A DNA stretch of 64,000 nt from Shewanella pneumatophori (GCF_023283895.1 NZ_JAKILB010000002.1:372001-436000); one strand, 5' to 3'. Counted from the stretch's first letter, positions 17,232 through 26,511 are shown. Program-made: numbers and translations. The notes: generated by a model from the letters alone, not told the origin.

Positions 17232-18392
17232 ATGAAGAGAGCTTGGCATTTTCTTACTAAACCGAGTGCTAAATACTCGGTTTTTACTATTGCGCTTATT
17301 GCAGTCGTTATGACTCTTGTTGGTGTGTTTGCGTTTCATGAGTCGGTTGAATATAGCTCGAGTACCGAGTTTTGTGTTTCCTGTCACTCAATGGATGAGA
17401 ACTACAACGAATATAAAAATACTATTCACTTTAAAAATGCCGCAGGAGTCAGGGCTGAATGCCGTAATTGCCATATTCCGGAGGATAACCCGATAGACTT
17501 TCTTAAAGCTAAGATTGGCGGTTTAGGTGATATCTATAGCGAGTATATTTCTGGTGATATCGATACGCCGTTAAAGTTTGAGCAACATCGGCAAAAGATG
17601 GCTGAAGATGTTTGGAAAATGATGGCCGATACTAACTCCGCGCCTTGTAAAAGTTGTCACACTTATGATGCTATGGATCATGCTAAGCAATCGCCTGCTG
17701 CCGCAGCCGCGATGACTGGCGCAGCAGCTAAAAATATGAACTGTATTGAGTGCCATAAAGGAATTGCACATCAATTGCCTATTGTGAGTGAGAAGTTCCA
17801 TGAGGTGTTTAAGCAGTTAAAAGCTAACTCTGCTATAGCGCCGTCAGTCGCTACGCTTTATACCTTAACTGAGAAACAACTCTATCCTAGCCCAGATGAA
17901 AGCGGTACCAATCAGGGAGTGCTTTTGCCAGCGTCTGCAGTAACGGTATTAGCGACCCAAAATGGTATGTTGCAGATTAAATTTTCCGGCTGGCATGAAA
18001 AGTCTACGCAAAGTGGCGTTATTAACCAAGAACTTGGCAAGTTTATCTATGTTGCTAAGTTGAAAGAATCCGCTAAAGCAACCGAGAAGCTTATTCAAGA
18101 AAAGGTTGATCCCTTAACTGGATTGCTATGGCAACAAGTAGAAGTAACAGCTTGGATAACTCAGGCTTACTTGCAGCCTAATATCGACTCTGTTTGGCAA
18201 TATGCGAAAGGCATGTACAACGAAACCTGTAGTGCCTGTCATGCCGTGAAAGATCCAGATTTTTTGCCAGCTAATAAGTGGATAAGTACGTTAAAGTCGA
18301 TGAAGCCTTATAACTCTCTTACGCCGACAGAGGAGCAGACACTGCTAAAGTATCTGCAAGTGCATGGGAAAGACATAGCGAAGTTAAACTGA
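17232..18392 (+). CDS. Pentahaem c-type cytochrome, NapC/NirT family (TorC/TorY-like)
   Basis: A 386-residue membrane-anchored cytochrome that passes electrons from menaquinol to a periplasmic oxide reductase. One N-terminal transmembrane helix (about residues 17-37) is followed by four CxxCH motifs in the NapC/NirT domain (CVSCH, CRNCH, CKSCH, CIECH, about residues 49-180), then a TorC-type linker and a fifth motif, CSACH, near residue 335. The length equals that of TorC/TorY (about 366-390). It is divergent from its presumed partner at 14416-17052; in most known loci torC and torA are in the same direction. Confidence 0.9.
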   Translation: MKRAWHFLTKPSAKYSVFTIALIAVVMTLVGVFAFHESVEYSSSTEFCVSCHSMDENYNEYKNTIHFKNAAGVRAECRNCHIPEDNPIDFLKAKIGGLGDIYSEYISGDIDTPLKFEQHRQKMAEDVWKMMADTNSAPCKSCHTYDAMDHAKQSPAAAAAMTGAAAKNMNCIECHKGIAHQLPIVSEKFHEVFKQLKANSAIAPSVATLYTLTEKQLYPSPDESGTNQGVLLPASAVTVLATQNGMLQIKFSGWHEKSTQSGVINQELGKFIYVAKLKESAKATEKLIQEKVDPLTGLLWQQVEVTAWITQAYLQPNIDSVWQYAKGMYNETCSACHAVKDPDFLPANKWISTLKSMKPYNSLTPTEEQTLLKYLQVHGKDIAKLN

Positions 18393-18715
18393 CCCTGAAG
18401 TGTTTTTTATGTATAGAGTTGAAGATATAAAATATCAGCATAGGGTAATAATAGTAAGTGAAGTACGAATCTTATGGTGAAGCACATCTAAGAGTCCTGT
18501 GCATGGGACTCTTGCCTTAAAAGCTATACACCACGAAGGCTTGCTTAGTTTCTCCTATGGAGGACACCAAGAAAAGTTCGGGTTAGTTTTTCTTGGTGAC
18601 TTTTGTGCCCTCAGTGATTAATTTGTCTCTTTAAACATTATTCGTTTTCTCAGGGTAACATCTATAAGTTGTCGGCCTAACCCGAGCTTCTATAGTGGTT
18701 CAGGTACGGAAGTTA
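18393..18715. other. Intergenic region with two hairpins after torC-like gene
   Basis: It contains two inverted repeats: AAGAGTCC / GGACTCTT (18490-18513), and an 11-bp perfect repeat CACCAAGAAAA / TTTTCTTGGTG (18565-18598) with an outer imperfect GAGGACAC/GTGCCCTC extension. Neither has a strong T-tail. It is the converging end of the rightward cytochrome gene and the leftward AT-rich membrane protein gene. No ORF. Confidence 0.55.
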
Positions 18716-19540
18716 TCAAGCCTGAACGCCTTCATTTTTTGATTGAACACTATGAACTATGATCCCGTAATAAAGTGCTGCACCGCAATAAGCAATAACA
18801 AAAAGGTCAGTAATAGATAGGCCGTAAAAGATAGTTAATATAGTATCAGTGATAAAAGAAGCGTAAATAGCACAAGCAAAAATTCGTACACTTGGTTTTG
18901 AGTCTGCATAGTAAAAAATTACACAAATTAATAATAAGCATATAAAAAAGAAGCCCCAAAAGAGCATCATTGCTAAATTGCTTTCAAAACCTAACTCTAT
19001 TTTTATGCTTTCATAAATCATATCTAAATATTCACTTCCGAAGAAGCTAGCCATATAAAATTGGCTAATAAAGTAGATAAAAATGAGAAAGACAAGCAGT
19101 ATACAAATTATCAGGGATACGATATTGAGAGCCTTAAATATGCTGTCTTTTGTTTTATCGAATTGATAATCTGTGATGAGTTCTTTTAAAGGAAGCTGTG
19201 GTAGTTTATCGCTTATATTTTTGGGAAATAGAGGCTGGTTTTTATATATCAGCATGGCGTTATGATAGAAAACGATGGCTGCAATCACTTCAATGATAAA
19301 ATAGCCAATGCTGTCTGCAATACCTGTAATAAATATTGAATCATAAAGTCCTATGGTTGCTGCAATTGCCCCAATAGTGACAGGGATTTTGTATTGTTGA
19401 GTCAGTATTAACATCAGTGCAGCTATAATAAATAGGGCCCCCTCTAGTGCTAAAGCTGAGCTAATAAAAATGTCGAACTCCCATAGGTTTATGCCAAATC
19501 CTAAACATAGAAATACAAATAAAATTTGTTTGATACTCAT
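18716..19540 (-). CDS. AT-rich integral membrane protein of unknown function
   Basis: A 274-residue polytopic membrane protein with about seven hydrophobic segments (for example near residues 5-22, 28-47, 55-75, 80-95, 140-165, 195-220 and 235-262) and a cytoplasmic-looking loop near 100-130. No family is recognised. Its base composition stands out: two 60-base lines I counted have about 28-33% G+C against about 47% in a line of the neighbouring nhaD gene. With the flanking palindromes this points to recent acquisition. Confidence 0.7.
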   Translation of the reverse strand: MSIKQILFVFLCLGFGINLWEFDIFISSALALEGALFIIAALMLILTQQYKIPVTIGAIAATIGLYDSIFITGIADSIGYFIIEVIAAIVFYHNAMLIYKNQPLFPKNISDKLPQLPLKELITDYQFDKTKDSIFKALNIVSLIICILLVFLIFIYFISQFYMASFFGSEYLDMIYESIKIELGFESNLAMMLFWGFFFICLLLICVIFYYADSKPSVRIFACAIYASFITDTILTIFYGLSITDLFVIAYCGAALYYGIIVHSVQSKNEGVQA

Positions 19541-19612
19541 TCCGAATCCATTTTGTTATGTAAATATCCTTAAAACTGATTGCAGGTACTTGCTATAAAA
19601 TCAATCAGTTTG

Positions 19613-19634
19613 GCTCGGCCTAGGCCGAGCTTTT
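19613..19634 (+). terminator. Terminator-like palindrome (copy 2)
   Basis: GCTCGGCCTAGGCCGAGC followed by TTTTGTTT, identical in its 18-bp core to the terminator at 14371-14388. The T-rich side points right, toward nhaD, not along the leftward gene beside it. Confidence 0.7.
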
Positions 19635-19659
19635 GTTTATATCATTTTTGTTCTGACCC

Positions 19660-21087
19660 TTAAAACAGGTGACCATTAAGCCATAGGTGGCAAGCAATAC
19701 TCGCTGCATAACCAAGGGCAATTACTGGCATCCATTTCAGGTGGCCAAAGAAGGTGTATTTACCGTGGGCAGCGCCCATTAGTGCCACACCTGCGGCTGA
19801 GCCGATAGATAACATGCTACCGCCCACTCCAGCGGTTAAAGTGACGAGTAACCAGTTACCTAGGCTAAGCTCTGGCTGCATGGTTAATACTGCAAACATA
19901 ACTGGAATATTATCGACAATGGCCGAGAGTATGCCGACCATCACGTTGGCCCAGATTGGATCCCACTGGTTATACATTACATCTGATACCATGCCTAAGT
20001 AACCCAATAAGCTTAAGCCGCCCACACACATTACCACGCCGTAGAAAAACAATAAGGTGTCCCACTCTGCGTGTGATACACGTTTAAATACGTCAAATGG
20101 TACCACTGAGCCTAAGCGTTTTAGTGCCGCTTCATCTTTATTGGCCATTGCAACGGCTTTCTTTTTCTCAAGTGAACGTGGCAGAGTCTTGCGTAGGTAA
20201 AAGCCAAAGAACTGTAAGTAACCTAAGCCCATCATCATGCCGATCACAGGTGGGAAGTGGACCAACGCATGGAAGCTAACTGCAGTTGCGATAGTGAAAA
20301 TAAATAGCGCAACAATGCGTTTGGCACCGCGTTTAAGCTCGACTTTTTCATTAGCGCAATTAGGTTTAGTTTTTGGCACAAAGAATGACATGATGACCGC
20401 TGGAATAATGTAATTAACCAGAGATGGGATGAGTAGATCACTAAACTCAATAAAGCTGACTAGACCGGCTTGCCAAACCATTAACGTGGTGATGTCACCA
20501 AAAGGACTAAATGCGCCACCCGCGTTGGCGGCAACCACGATATTAATACAGGCGATATTAATAAATTTTAAATTATCACCGCCGACCTTCATTACGACTG
20601 CGCACATCAGCAGGGCGGTAGTTAGGTTATCGGCGATAGGTGAGATCACAAAAGAGAGAAAGCCCGTTAGCCAGAATAAGGTTCTGAAATTAAACCCTTT
20701 ACTTACCATCCATGCTTGCAAGCTATCAAATAGGCGACGCTCTTCCATCGCACTGATATAAGTCATTGCCACTAGCAAGAACAGTAATAGCTCTGAGTAC
20801 TCGAGCAAGTTGTGTTCTAAAGCTTGCTTTGCCACCTCTATTTGGCCTTGCTGTTGATAGGCAAAACCTATCATTAGCCAGATAATGCCGGCTGCTAATA
20901 GTACCGGTTTTGATTTACGTAGTTGTAAATACTCCTCCCCCATTACTAAGCAGTAAGCCAGAAAGAATATAATTAATGCTGCATAGCCTACGCCGGACTG
21001 GGTTAGATCTAACCCGGCTTCACTGGCAAAGGCTGGCGTTGCCAACCCCCAGAATAATATGGCTAATATTAAGTGACTGACTTTCAT
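19660..21087 (-). CDS. nhaD: Na+/H+ antiporter NhaD
   Basis: A 475-residue inner-membrane antiporter of the NhaD family (ion transporter superfamily), with about 12 hydrophobic segments. It exports Na+ or Li+ in exchange for H+, typical of marine bacteria. Characteristic blocks include SPIADNLTTALLM, NAGGAFSPFGDITTLMVWQAG and the C-terminal DNIPVMFAVL ... VGGSMLSIGSAAGVALMG. The frame is open 45 codons further upstream, but the ATG at 21087 begins a signal-like hydrophobic N-terminus, as in Vibrio NhaD, and has AAGGAG upstream. Confidence 0.92.
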   Translation of the reverse strand: MKVSHLILAILFWGLATPAFASEAGLDLTQSGVGYAALIIFFLAYCLVMGEEYLQLRKSKPVLLAAGIIWLMIGFAYQQQGQIEVAKQALEHNLLEYSELLLFLLVAMTYISAMEERRLFDSLQAWMVSKGFNFRTLFWLTGFLSFVISPIADNLTTALLMCAVVMKVGGDNLKFINIACINIVVAANAGGAFSPFGDITTLMVWQAGLVSFIEFSDLLIPSLVNYIIPAVIMSFFVPKTKPNCANEKVELKRGAKRIVALFIFTIATAVSFHALVHFPPVIGMMMGLGYLQFFGFYLRKTLPRSLEKKKAVAMANKDEAALKRLGSVVPFDVFKRVSHAEWDTLLFFYGVVMCVGGLSLLGYLGMVSDVMYNQWDPIWANVMVGILSAIVDNIPVMFAVLTMQPELSLGNWLLVTLTAGVGGSMLSIGSAAGVALMGAAHGKYTFFGHLKWMPVIALGYAASIACHLWLNGHLF

Positions 21088-21484
21088 GTGACGACTAGGC
21101 TCCTTGCGGCATAGAGGAATGTTCAACCTATACATCAGGACTTCAACAGAGCTTGCAAAGAACGTAATGTTAAGTGCTGGTTTTAAAATTGTTGCGCATT
21201 CTAGCGTGAATGAAGAGAACAATACAGGTGAATACTGTATTTGTAGTTAGGACTTTAGTGGATAACTTAGTTTGAACAGCTATCAATTCTTAAGTTAAAA
21301 AAGGCTGTTAGCTGAGATTAGCGAATAATTGCTTGAAGTCGCTTGGAATTTAAAATTGCTGAGAAGTTAGAAGATTTATAGATAGGTGCGGTGTTAATGC
21401 AACCGCGCCTAACGTTTTTTGTAAGATAGAAAACGAGTTAACAGGGGAAAGTGAGTCGGCAATAATTTTTAGCGGCTCATATTG
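21088..21484. other. Intergenic region between nhaD and the NRAMP-like gene
   Basis: About 400 bases between two leftward genes, including the in-frame but probably untranslated leader of nhaD (21088-21222). The nhaD promoter should be here. No other feature is recognised. Confidence 0.5.
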
Positions 21485-22723
21485 CTAGCTTCCCATAAAC
21501 TTGGCGATAAAGTTTCCAACGTTGCCAAAGCTTGCTACGCCCATACCAATCACAATTAGCACGCCCATAATTGATAGGTAAACTGGGTGCTTGTAGTCAC
21601 CAACAATGTCTTTGCGGCGAGTGGCGGCAAGCATAAACGCCAGTACGATAGGCAAAATTAAGCTGTTAATCAGGCCTGCCAACATCAATAATAAAATTGG
21701 CATATCCATTAATACTGTGCCAGCACTGGTAATAACGATAAAGCCAATACAGCATGCTTTTTCTTGGCGTTCAATTACCGGGAACAGGGTTTTAACCAGC
21801 GAAACAGCCATATAAGAATTACCCACCACAGAGGTAATCGAGGCGACAAACAGTACAAGACCAAAAATGAAATAACCTAGGTCGCCAGCACCTTGCTTGA
21901 ATGCATCGGCAGCAGGGTTGCTGGTATCTAAAACACCACCAGCGGCAATAACGCCAAACACAGCTAAAAACAGCAAAATGCGAATAATCACTGCAATTGA
22001 TATCCCAGCCCATGCAGCTGTTTTAATCGCACCTATGTTGTCTTTGCCTTGCAGGCCAATATCAACCAGTCTTTGTGCGCCAGTGTAGTAACCACCTACA
22101 GCACCGCCCACGATAGTGAGAGTTGGTAAGATCAGACTGCCAACGTCTGCAGGCATCACCGCTGCCGTTAAGGTTTCTCCCATAGGTGGTAGGCTAGTCA
22201 TAGCAACATAAGCGATTAGGATTATCATAAATAGGCCTAAATAGCGCGCCATCTGATCCATACGCCTTGAGGCGTTATGTAAAACAAACAATAAGCAACC
22301 GACAACGCCTGTGAATAGCGCCCCCCATGTTGTATCGACACCGGTGAGCACATTCAGACCCAGCGCCGCACCGCTGACATTACCAAAGTTAAAAGCTACG
22401 GCGCCAAGGGCAAGCAAAATACCAATAAAGTAACCAGCGCCAGGGGCAATCTTATTTGCGATATCTTGGATACGTAAACCAGAAACACCCACAATGCGCC
22501 ATAGGTTCATCACAATCGCAAAGGTGATAAACATGGAGGCAAAAACAGGAAACGCCATATCTATCTTATAGATATTTGTGAATACCGCTGTTTGAGTTAG
22601 AAAGCCTGGACCAACAGAGGTCATTGCCATTAAAAAGGCAACGCTAATGATCGCTTTATTCTTCCAAGAGCTAGAAACTGATGTGCTGGAGTTGTTGTTT
22701 ATTGTTGTAGTTTGGCTGGTCAT
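21485..22723 (-). CDS. NRAMP-fold transporter lacking the canonical metal-binding motifs
   Basis: A 412-residue inner-membrane protein with about 11 hydrophobic segments and an overall NRAMP pattern. Start at 22723: good GAGAA RBS and a Ser/Thr/Asn-rich cytoplasmic tail before the first helix. In classical NRAMP proteins helix 1 carries DPGN and helix 6 carries MPH, which bind Mn or Fe. Here helix 1 reads SVGPGFLTQ and the helix 6 region reads TIVGGAVGGYY, so Asp, Asn, Met and His are all missing. This resembles the YcsG-like branch, whose substrate is unknown. The transported substrate may not be a transition metal. Confidence 0.8.
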   Translation of the reverse strand: MTSQTTTINNNSSTSVSSSWKNKAIISVAFLMAMTSVGPGFLTQTAVFTNIYKIDMAFPVFASMFITFAIVMNLWRIVGVSGLRIQDIANKIAPGAGYFIGILLALGAVAFNFGNVSGAALGLNVLTGVDTTWGALFTGVVGCLLFVLHNASRRMDQMARYLGLFMIILIAYVAMTSLPPMGETLTAAVMPADVGSLILPTLTIVGGAVGGYYTGAQRLVDIGLQGKDNIGAIKTAAWAGISIAVIIRILLFLAVFGVIAAGGVLDTSNPAADAFKQGAGDLGYFIFGLVLFVASITSVVGNSYMAVSLVKTLFPVIERQEKACCIGFIVITSAGTVLMDMPILLLMLAGLINSLILPIVLAFMLAATRRKDIVGDYKHPVYLSIMGVLIVIGMGVASFGNVGNFIAKFMGS

Positions 22724-23093
22724 ACTGTTCTCAAAATGGTTGTCTCTCACTTTATAAAAATAGAGAAACAACTGACCGAGATCAGCTGATATAAAGCAAA
22801 AAACAAAGATAGGATATGCCGCAGCGGGCCGTTTTTTGCTGGGGGCGGATATTAATGACTCACTAAAAACAAGTCAACCGTTTATAGATAAAATTCAGGT
22901 GTTTATTTCTAAAGCCAACTAAACTAGCCAACAGTGCTACCGCTATCACGTTTTGCTTTTGGCTTTGATCGGTATAGTTCAACTATTCTCTGTTGTTATT
23001 GGATGTAGAGCTGGAGATTAAGCTGAATTATTGGCGGAGTGAAACGAATAGAGCAGCAACGTTAAGCTATTACTTTAGTATTTATCTATATAA
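22724..23093. other. Intergenic region upstream of the NRAMP-like gene
   Basis: About 370 bases between two leftward genes, with the promoter of the NRAMP-like gene. No ORF or repeat recognised. Confidence 0.5.
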
Positions 23094-23114
23094 AGCCGCT
23101 AGAATATAGCGGCT
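23094..23114 (-). terminator. Stem-loop after the acetyltransferase gene
   Basis: Perfect 8-bp stem AGCCGCTA / TAGCGGCT with a 5-base loop, 20 bases beyond the leftward gene ending at 23137; the T tail is short. Confidence 0.6.
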
Positions 23115-23136
23115 ATTATTAAAGGCTGCTTTTTAG

Positions 23137-23730
23137 TTAACAGTTAGTCTGGTGAGCTGAAGCAAAGTTTGCCGCAGTGATAAATATATAGTGCTGCGGG
23201 ATCTCTATCGTCGACTTGCGAGTTGGCGAGAAACGTTGTTTGCTAGCATCCACCTCAAAGCCAAACTTCAGTAGACTTTTAATCGATGGTTGGTTATCTT
23301 CGCTCACATAACAATAGACTTCATCGAGTTGTAAGACTTTAAAGGCAACACTTAATAACTGTTGCTTGATAAAGTGGTTGAGTCCTTTACCTTGATATTG
23401 ACCCGTGAGCCAAGTACCAATTTCTGCGCGTTTCTCAGTAACATTGATATTTTTGAGGCGGGTAAAACCAATCACATTATGGCTTGCGCCGCACTTTATT
23501 GTGAATAATAAGCAGTCGCTATCACTCAGCACCCTGTCAAAATAGCTGTCAAAGGCGTCGGTAGTATCTTTGGGAAACCGTGCAAATCGCCAAATATCAG
23601 GATCCATTCCAATGGCCTTAAGTGCTGTAATATCTTCAGCAACTAAAGGAGAAATATAGGCATTTTGCTGCATAAATGAGCTGCAAAGAGTTTGCGTAGC
23701 AGCCACATATTTTTCGAGGTAATTATCCAT
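23137..23730 (-). CDS. GNAT-family N-acetyltransferase, RimJ-like
   Basis: A 197-residue cytoplasmic acetyltransferase. The acetyl-CoA binding stretch is EIGTWLTGQYQGKGLN (motif A, about residues 104-119) and the C-terminal block (SEDNQPSIKSLLKFGFEVD) is the usual N-S-x-S-LE/L-K-x-GF pattern of RimJ/RimL-like enzymes that acetylate protein N-termini or small amines. I use the ATG at 23730 and not the upstream TTG (23790), which has no RBS and adds a non-family extension. Substrate unknown. Confidence 0.85.
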   Translation of the reverse strand: MDNYLEKYVAATQTLCSSFMQQNAYISPLVAEDITALKAIGMDPDIWRFARFPKDTTDAFDSYFDRVLSDSDCLLFTIKCGASHNVIGFTRLKNINVTEKRAEIGTWLTGQYQGKGLNHFIKQQLLSVAFKVLQLDEVYCYVSEDNQPSIKSLLKFGFEVDASKQRFSPTRKSTIEIPQHYIFITAANFASAHQTNC

Positions 23731-23995
23731 AAGATGCGATAGATGATTTATTGGTTGAACATTGTTAATTAGAGATCCTGATAATAGCAATTGATACTAC
23801 TCATTAGCTAGTAAACTCAGCTTGCTATGTTAAGTTTGATAACTGGCGCACATTGAACTATGAATGTAGTTATAACGAGGCGATAGCCGGTGTTTTTAAT
23901 CTTGCTTTGGGCGTTTCTTCGCTTGAGCAAAGCCCCTGTATTGCCTACAATAGCGCACTTTTTATTTACAGCAATTTTTACTATAGGCCAGAATT

Positions 23996-24244
23996 ATGTC
24001 TGACACTACAGCACAACCAGCTTTACCAGATCGTCTTTCAGTTAACCCACGTAGCCCACACCACGTAGAGGCTATTTTCGAGTTCGATATCGGTATTAAA
24101 GTGAACGGTAAAGAGCGTTTCGATGTTGAAGAATACTGCATCAGCGAAGGTTGGGTTAAAGTGCCATCTCACAAAGCACTAGACCGTCGTGGTCAACCGC
24201 TGATGATTACTGTAAAAGGCACTGTTGAAGCTTTTTATAAGTAA
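23996..24244 (+). CDS. DUF3297 family protein
   Basis: An 82-residue soluble protein matching the DUF3297 pattern: LPDRLSVNPRSPHHVEAIFE at the start and GWVKVPSHKALDRRGQPLMI in the middle. It is a compact conserved family in proteobacteria with no known function. It has a strong terminator directly after the stop and stands alone as a transcript. Confidence 0.85.
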   Translation: MSDTTAQPALPDRLSVNPRSPHHVEAIFEFDIGIKVNGKERFDVEEYCISEGWVKVPSHKALDRRGQPLMITVKGTVEAFYK

Positions 24245-24260
24245 TAACATGCTTGACTGA

Positions 24261-24285
24261 AAAGGCCGCTATTGCGGCCTTTTTT
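24261..24285 (+). terminator. Rho-independent terminator
   Basis: Stem AAAGGCCGC / GCGGCCTTT with a 4-base loop and a T-run, after the DUF3297 gene. Confidence 0.92.
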
Positions 24286-24420
24286 GTTGGTGTCAGTTAA
24301 TTTATGTAGTGTTTTTATAATGGCTGGTATTATTCAAGTAATGATTGCCATAGTCGTTAATATTGTCTTGCTGATATATTGCTTGATATCAAATCTCACC
24401 AGATTCAGTAGAGGGGCTTA

Positions 24421-25374
24421 ATGTCTTTAGCCAAAATTATTGCCAGTATCATTTTAGTTGTTTCTCCTGCAGTCACTGCCAGTACTCCGCAAACTTTAGC
24501 GTCAAATGCGCCCTTGGCTAAGCAGCTACCTCAGCCGCCGATACAGTTGATAAAAGCCTACCCATCAGGAGCTGTGGTTGAGCTTAACAATGCTCAAGCT
24601 TTAATGGCTGAATTTAATCAAGAAAACTATCAACTCGAGTCAGTTATTAATACACGTCAGTTGCCGCGTTATTTTGTTGAAAACTTGCCACCGAATCTAA
24701 ATGATTTGCCCGTACAGCAAAAGATTTCACTGTTTATTCGCTTGCTATTACCCACGATTAAGGCGGTTAATCAGCAAATACTTACCGTCAGATCCCAAGT
24801 GATTGAACTTGAAAAAAAGCCTAAATCACAGTGGTCTGCAGCCGAGCAGAACTGGTTACAAGGTTTGTTTGATAGCTATGTGGTTAAATCAGCTCGAATA
24901 GACGATTTATTATTACAACTCGATATTGTGCCTAGCGGTATGGTACTCGCCCAAGCCATTGATGAGAGCGGATGGGGCAGTAGTTATTTTGCGGTTGCGG
25001 GGAATAATTTGTACGGTGAACATTTATCTGCCAGTGGTGGTGAGTATTTAACAACACCAGGTGGACATGTAAAAGTCGCTGCATTTTCTAATTTATATCA
25101 AAGCACTGCGAGCTATATGCATAACCTTAATACAACGCTAGCCTACCAAGAGCTAAGATTACTGCGCAAACAATTACGCGGCCAGAATAAGTTAAATGGT
25201 GATGAATTAGTGCAAGCATTAACCCATTATTCAACTCGTGGTGAAGCGTATGTCGATAACTTAAGAGCTTTGATTAAACGGCATCGTTTAGATGATTTTA
25301 ATGAGGCTAAATTGACAGGTACAGCCAGTATTCGTTACCGTTTTAGCACTCCAGTAAAGCAATCAGCCCAATAG
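24421..25374 (+). CDS. Bax-like exported glucosaminidase
   Basis: A 317-residue exported protein with an N-terminal signal peptide (cleavage about residue 20, VTA/ST). Residues about 170-290 form a FlgJ/Bax-type beta-N-acetylglucosaminidase domain: VLAQAIDESGWGSSYFA contains the catalytic Glu, followed by GNNLYGEH and SYMHNLNTTLAY blocks. The family cleaves the glycan strand of peptidoglycan; Bax in E. coli is a nonessential member. A long N-terminal region (about 25-165) is helical and may position the enzyme. It is followed 50 bases later by the YdjM-like membrane gene. Confidence 0.85.
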   Translation: MSLAKIIASIILVVSPAVTASTPQTLASNAPLAKQLPQPPIQLIKAYPSGAVVELNNAQALMAEFNQENYQLESVINTRQLPRYFVENLPPNLNDLPVQQKISLFIRLLLPTIKAVNQQILTVRSQVIELEKKPKSQWSAAEQNWLQGLFDSYVVKSARIDDLLLQLDIVPSGMVLAQAIDESGWGSSYFAVAGNNLYGEHLSASGGEYLTTPGGHVKVAAFSNLYQSTASYMHNLNTTLAYQELRLLRKQLRGQNKLNGDELVQALTHYSTRGEAYVDNLRALIKRHRLDDFNEAKLTGTASIRYRFSTPVKQSAQ

Positions 25375-25424
25375 TTGCTGATAGTCTGCAGTGAATATAT
25401 AAGCCTACGAATAAGAGATATGTT

Positions 25425-26471
25425 GTGGATTCGATTACACAAGCGGCGCTTGGCGCCACAGTGGCTGGTGCTATGGCCGGTAAACGCTGCAATGGTAAAG
25501 TATTGCTCGCTGGTGCGTTGCTGGGCACTTTACCCGATTTAGATGTATTTATTGATTACGGTGATGATATTAGTAATACCGTAAAGCATCGTGGATTTTC
25601 CCACTCGCTACTGATTTTATTGCCGTTCTCCTTGTTATTGGCTGGATTAATCCAACGGGTTAAACCTGTTGCTAACTGGTCGTTTTCTAGGCTGTGGTTG
25701 CTTATTGCTGCTTGCCTAATTACTCATCCATTGCTCGATAATTTCACCAGTTATGGCACGCAATTATTGTGGCCAATAGCAGGCTACTTCTCCTTGTCGA
25801 GCGTGTTTATTATTGACCCTTTGTATACATTGCCGTTATTGATAGCGATTGGATTTGGTTTGGCGCGAAAATCGGCATTGAGTCGATATTGTGCTATCGC
25901 CCTATGTGTTTCATCGATGTATCTTGGTTGGAGTTTAGCGGCCAAGGCTTACATTGAGCAACGTGCTGCAGCAAGCCTCGATACCTTGGGGATTAATGCT
26001 GATGCGGTGTTTATTACGCCTACCCCTTTTAATACTTTGCTTTGGCGTATTGTGGTGCTTGATGGTGAACGTTATTGGGAGGGGCTTGCATCTGTGCTGG
26101 ATGCCGAGCAAGAGGTTGAGTTTATTGCACAAAGGCGTGGTAGTTGGCCGTTGCCTGTAGAGCCTGAGCATTTGCAGGCATTAAAAACCTTTACCCATGG
26201 CTTTGTGCGGTTTGATCAGCAAGATAAGCAGTTAGTCGTTGCTGATTTACGTTTAGGCATGTTTGGCAATTTAGCTTTTAAGTTTGTCTTTGCCGAGCAA
26301 GACAGCGCTGGGCAATGGCAACCTATAGTGCCGACTCGTTTAGCTCAAGGGGAGCTTAAAGGTGATTTTAGTAAGCTAAAAGATAGAGCCTTAGGTGATC
26401 AGCAAATTAATGCAAGTTTAGATCTGTGTCCCTCACCTTGTGGTTTAAACGCCTCACAACTTAATGATTAG
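25425..26471 (+). CDS. YdjM/YbcI-family membrane-bound metal-dependent hydrolase
   Basis: A 348-residue inner-membrane protein beginning with a GTG; the start MDSITQAALGA is the conserved N-terminus of the family, so GTG is supported. Conserved polar motifs lie in membrane segments: PDLDVFIDYG (about 38-47), HRGFSHS (about 55-61) and HPLLDNFTSYG (about 106-116), which look like metal ligands. About five hydrophobic segments fill residues 60-180; the rest is soluble. Enzymatic activity of this family is not established. Terminator at 26482-26511. Confidence 0.85.
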   Translation: MDSITQAALGATVAGAMAGKRCNGKVLLAGALLGTLPDLDVFIDYGDDISNTVKHRGFSHSLLILLPFSLLLAGLIQRVKPVANWSFSRLWLLIAACLITHPLLDNFTSYGTQLLWPIAGYFSLSSVFIIDPLYTLPLLIAIGFGLARKSALSRYCAIALCVSSMYLGWSLAAKAYIEQRAAASLDTLGINADAVFITPTPFNTLLWRIVVLDGERYWEGLASVLDAEQEVEFIAQRRGSWPLPVEPEHLQALKTFTHGFVRFDQQDKQLVVADLRLGMFGNLAFKFVFAEQDSAGQWQPIVPTRLAQGELKGDFSKLKDRALGDQQINASLDLCPSPCGLNASQLND

Positions 26472-26481
26472 CTAAGTAAAC

Positions 26482-26511
26482 GAGCCGCTAACGATATAGC
26501 GGCTCTCTTTT
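26482..26511 (+). terminator. Rho-independent terminator
   Basis: Stem GAGCCGCTA / TAGCGGCTC followed by TCTTTT, between the YdjM-like gene and the convergent gene ending at 26521. Confidence 0.85.

Noticed and set aside
19660..21222. Longer NhaD frame starting at 21222
   Set aside because: The extra 45 codons do not look like a membrane protein start; the ATG at 21087 gives a signal-like N-terminus with an AAGGAG upstream.
23853..24068. 71-codon plus-strand frame before the DUF3297 gene
   Set aside because: Overlaps the conserved DUF3297 start in a different phase and lacks an RBS and any domain.
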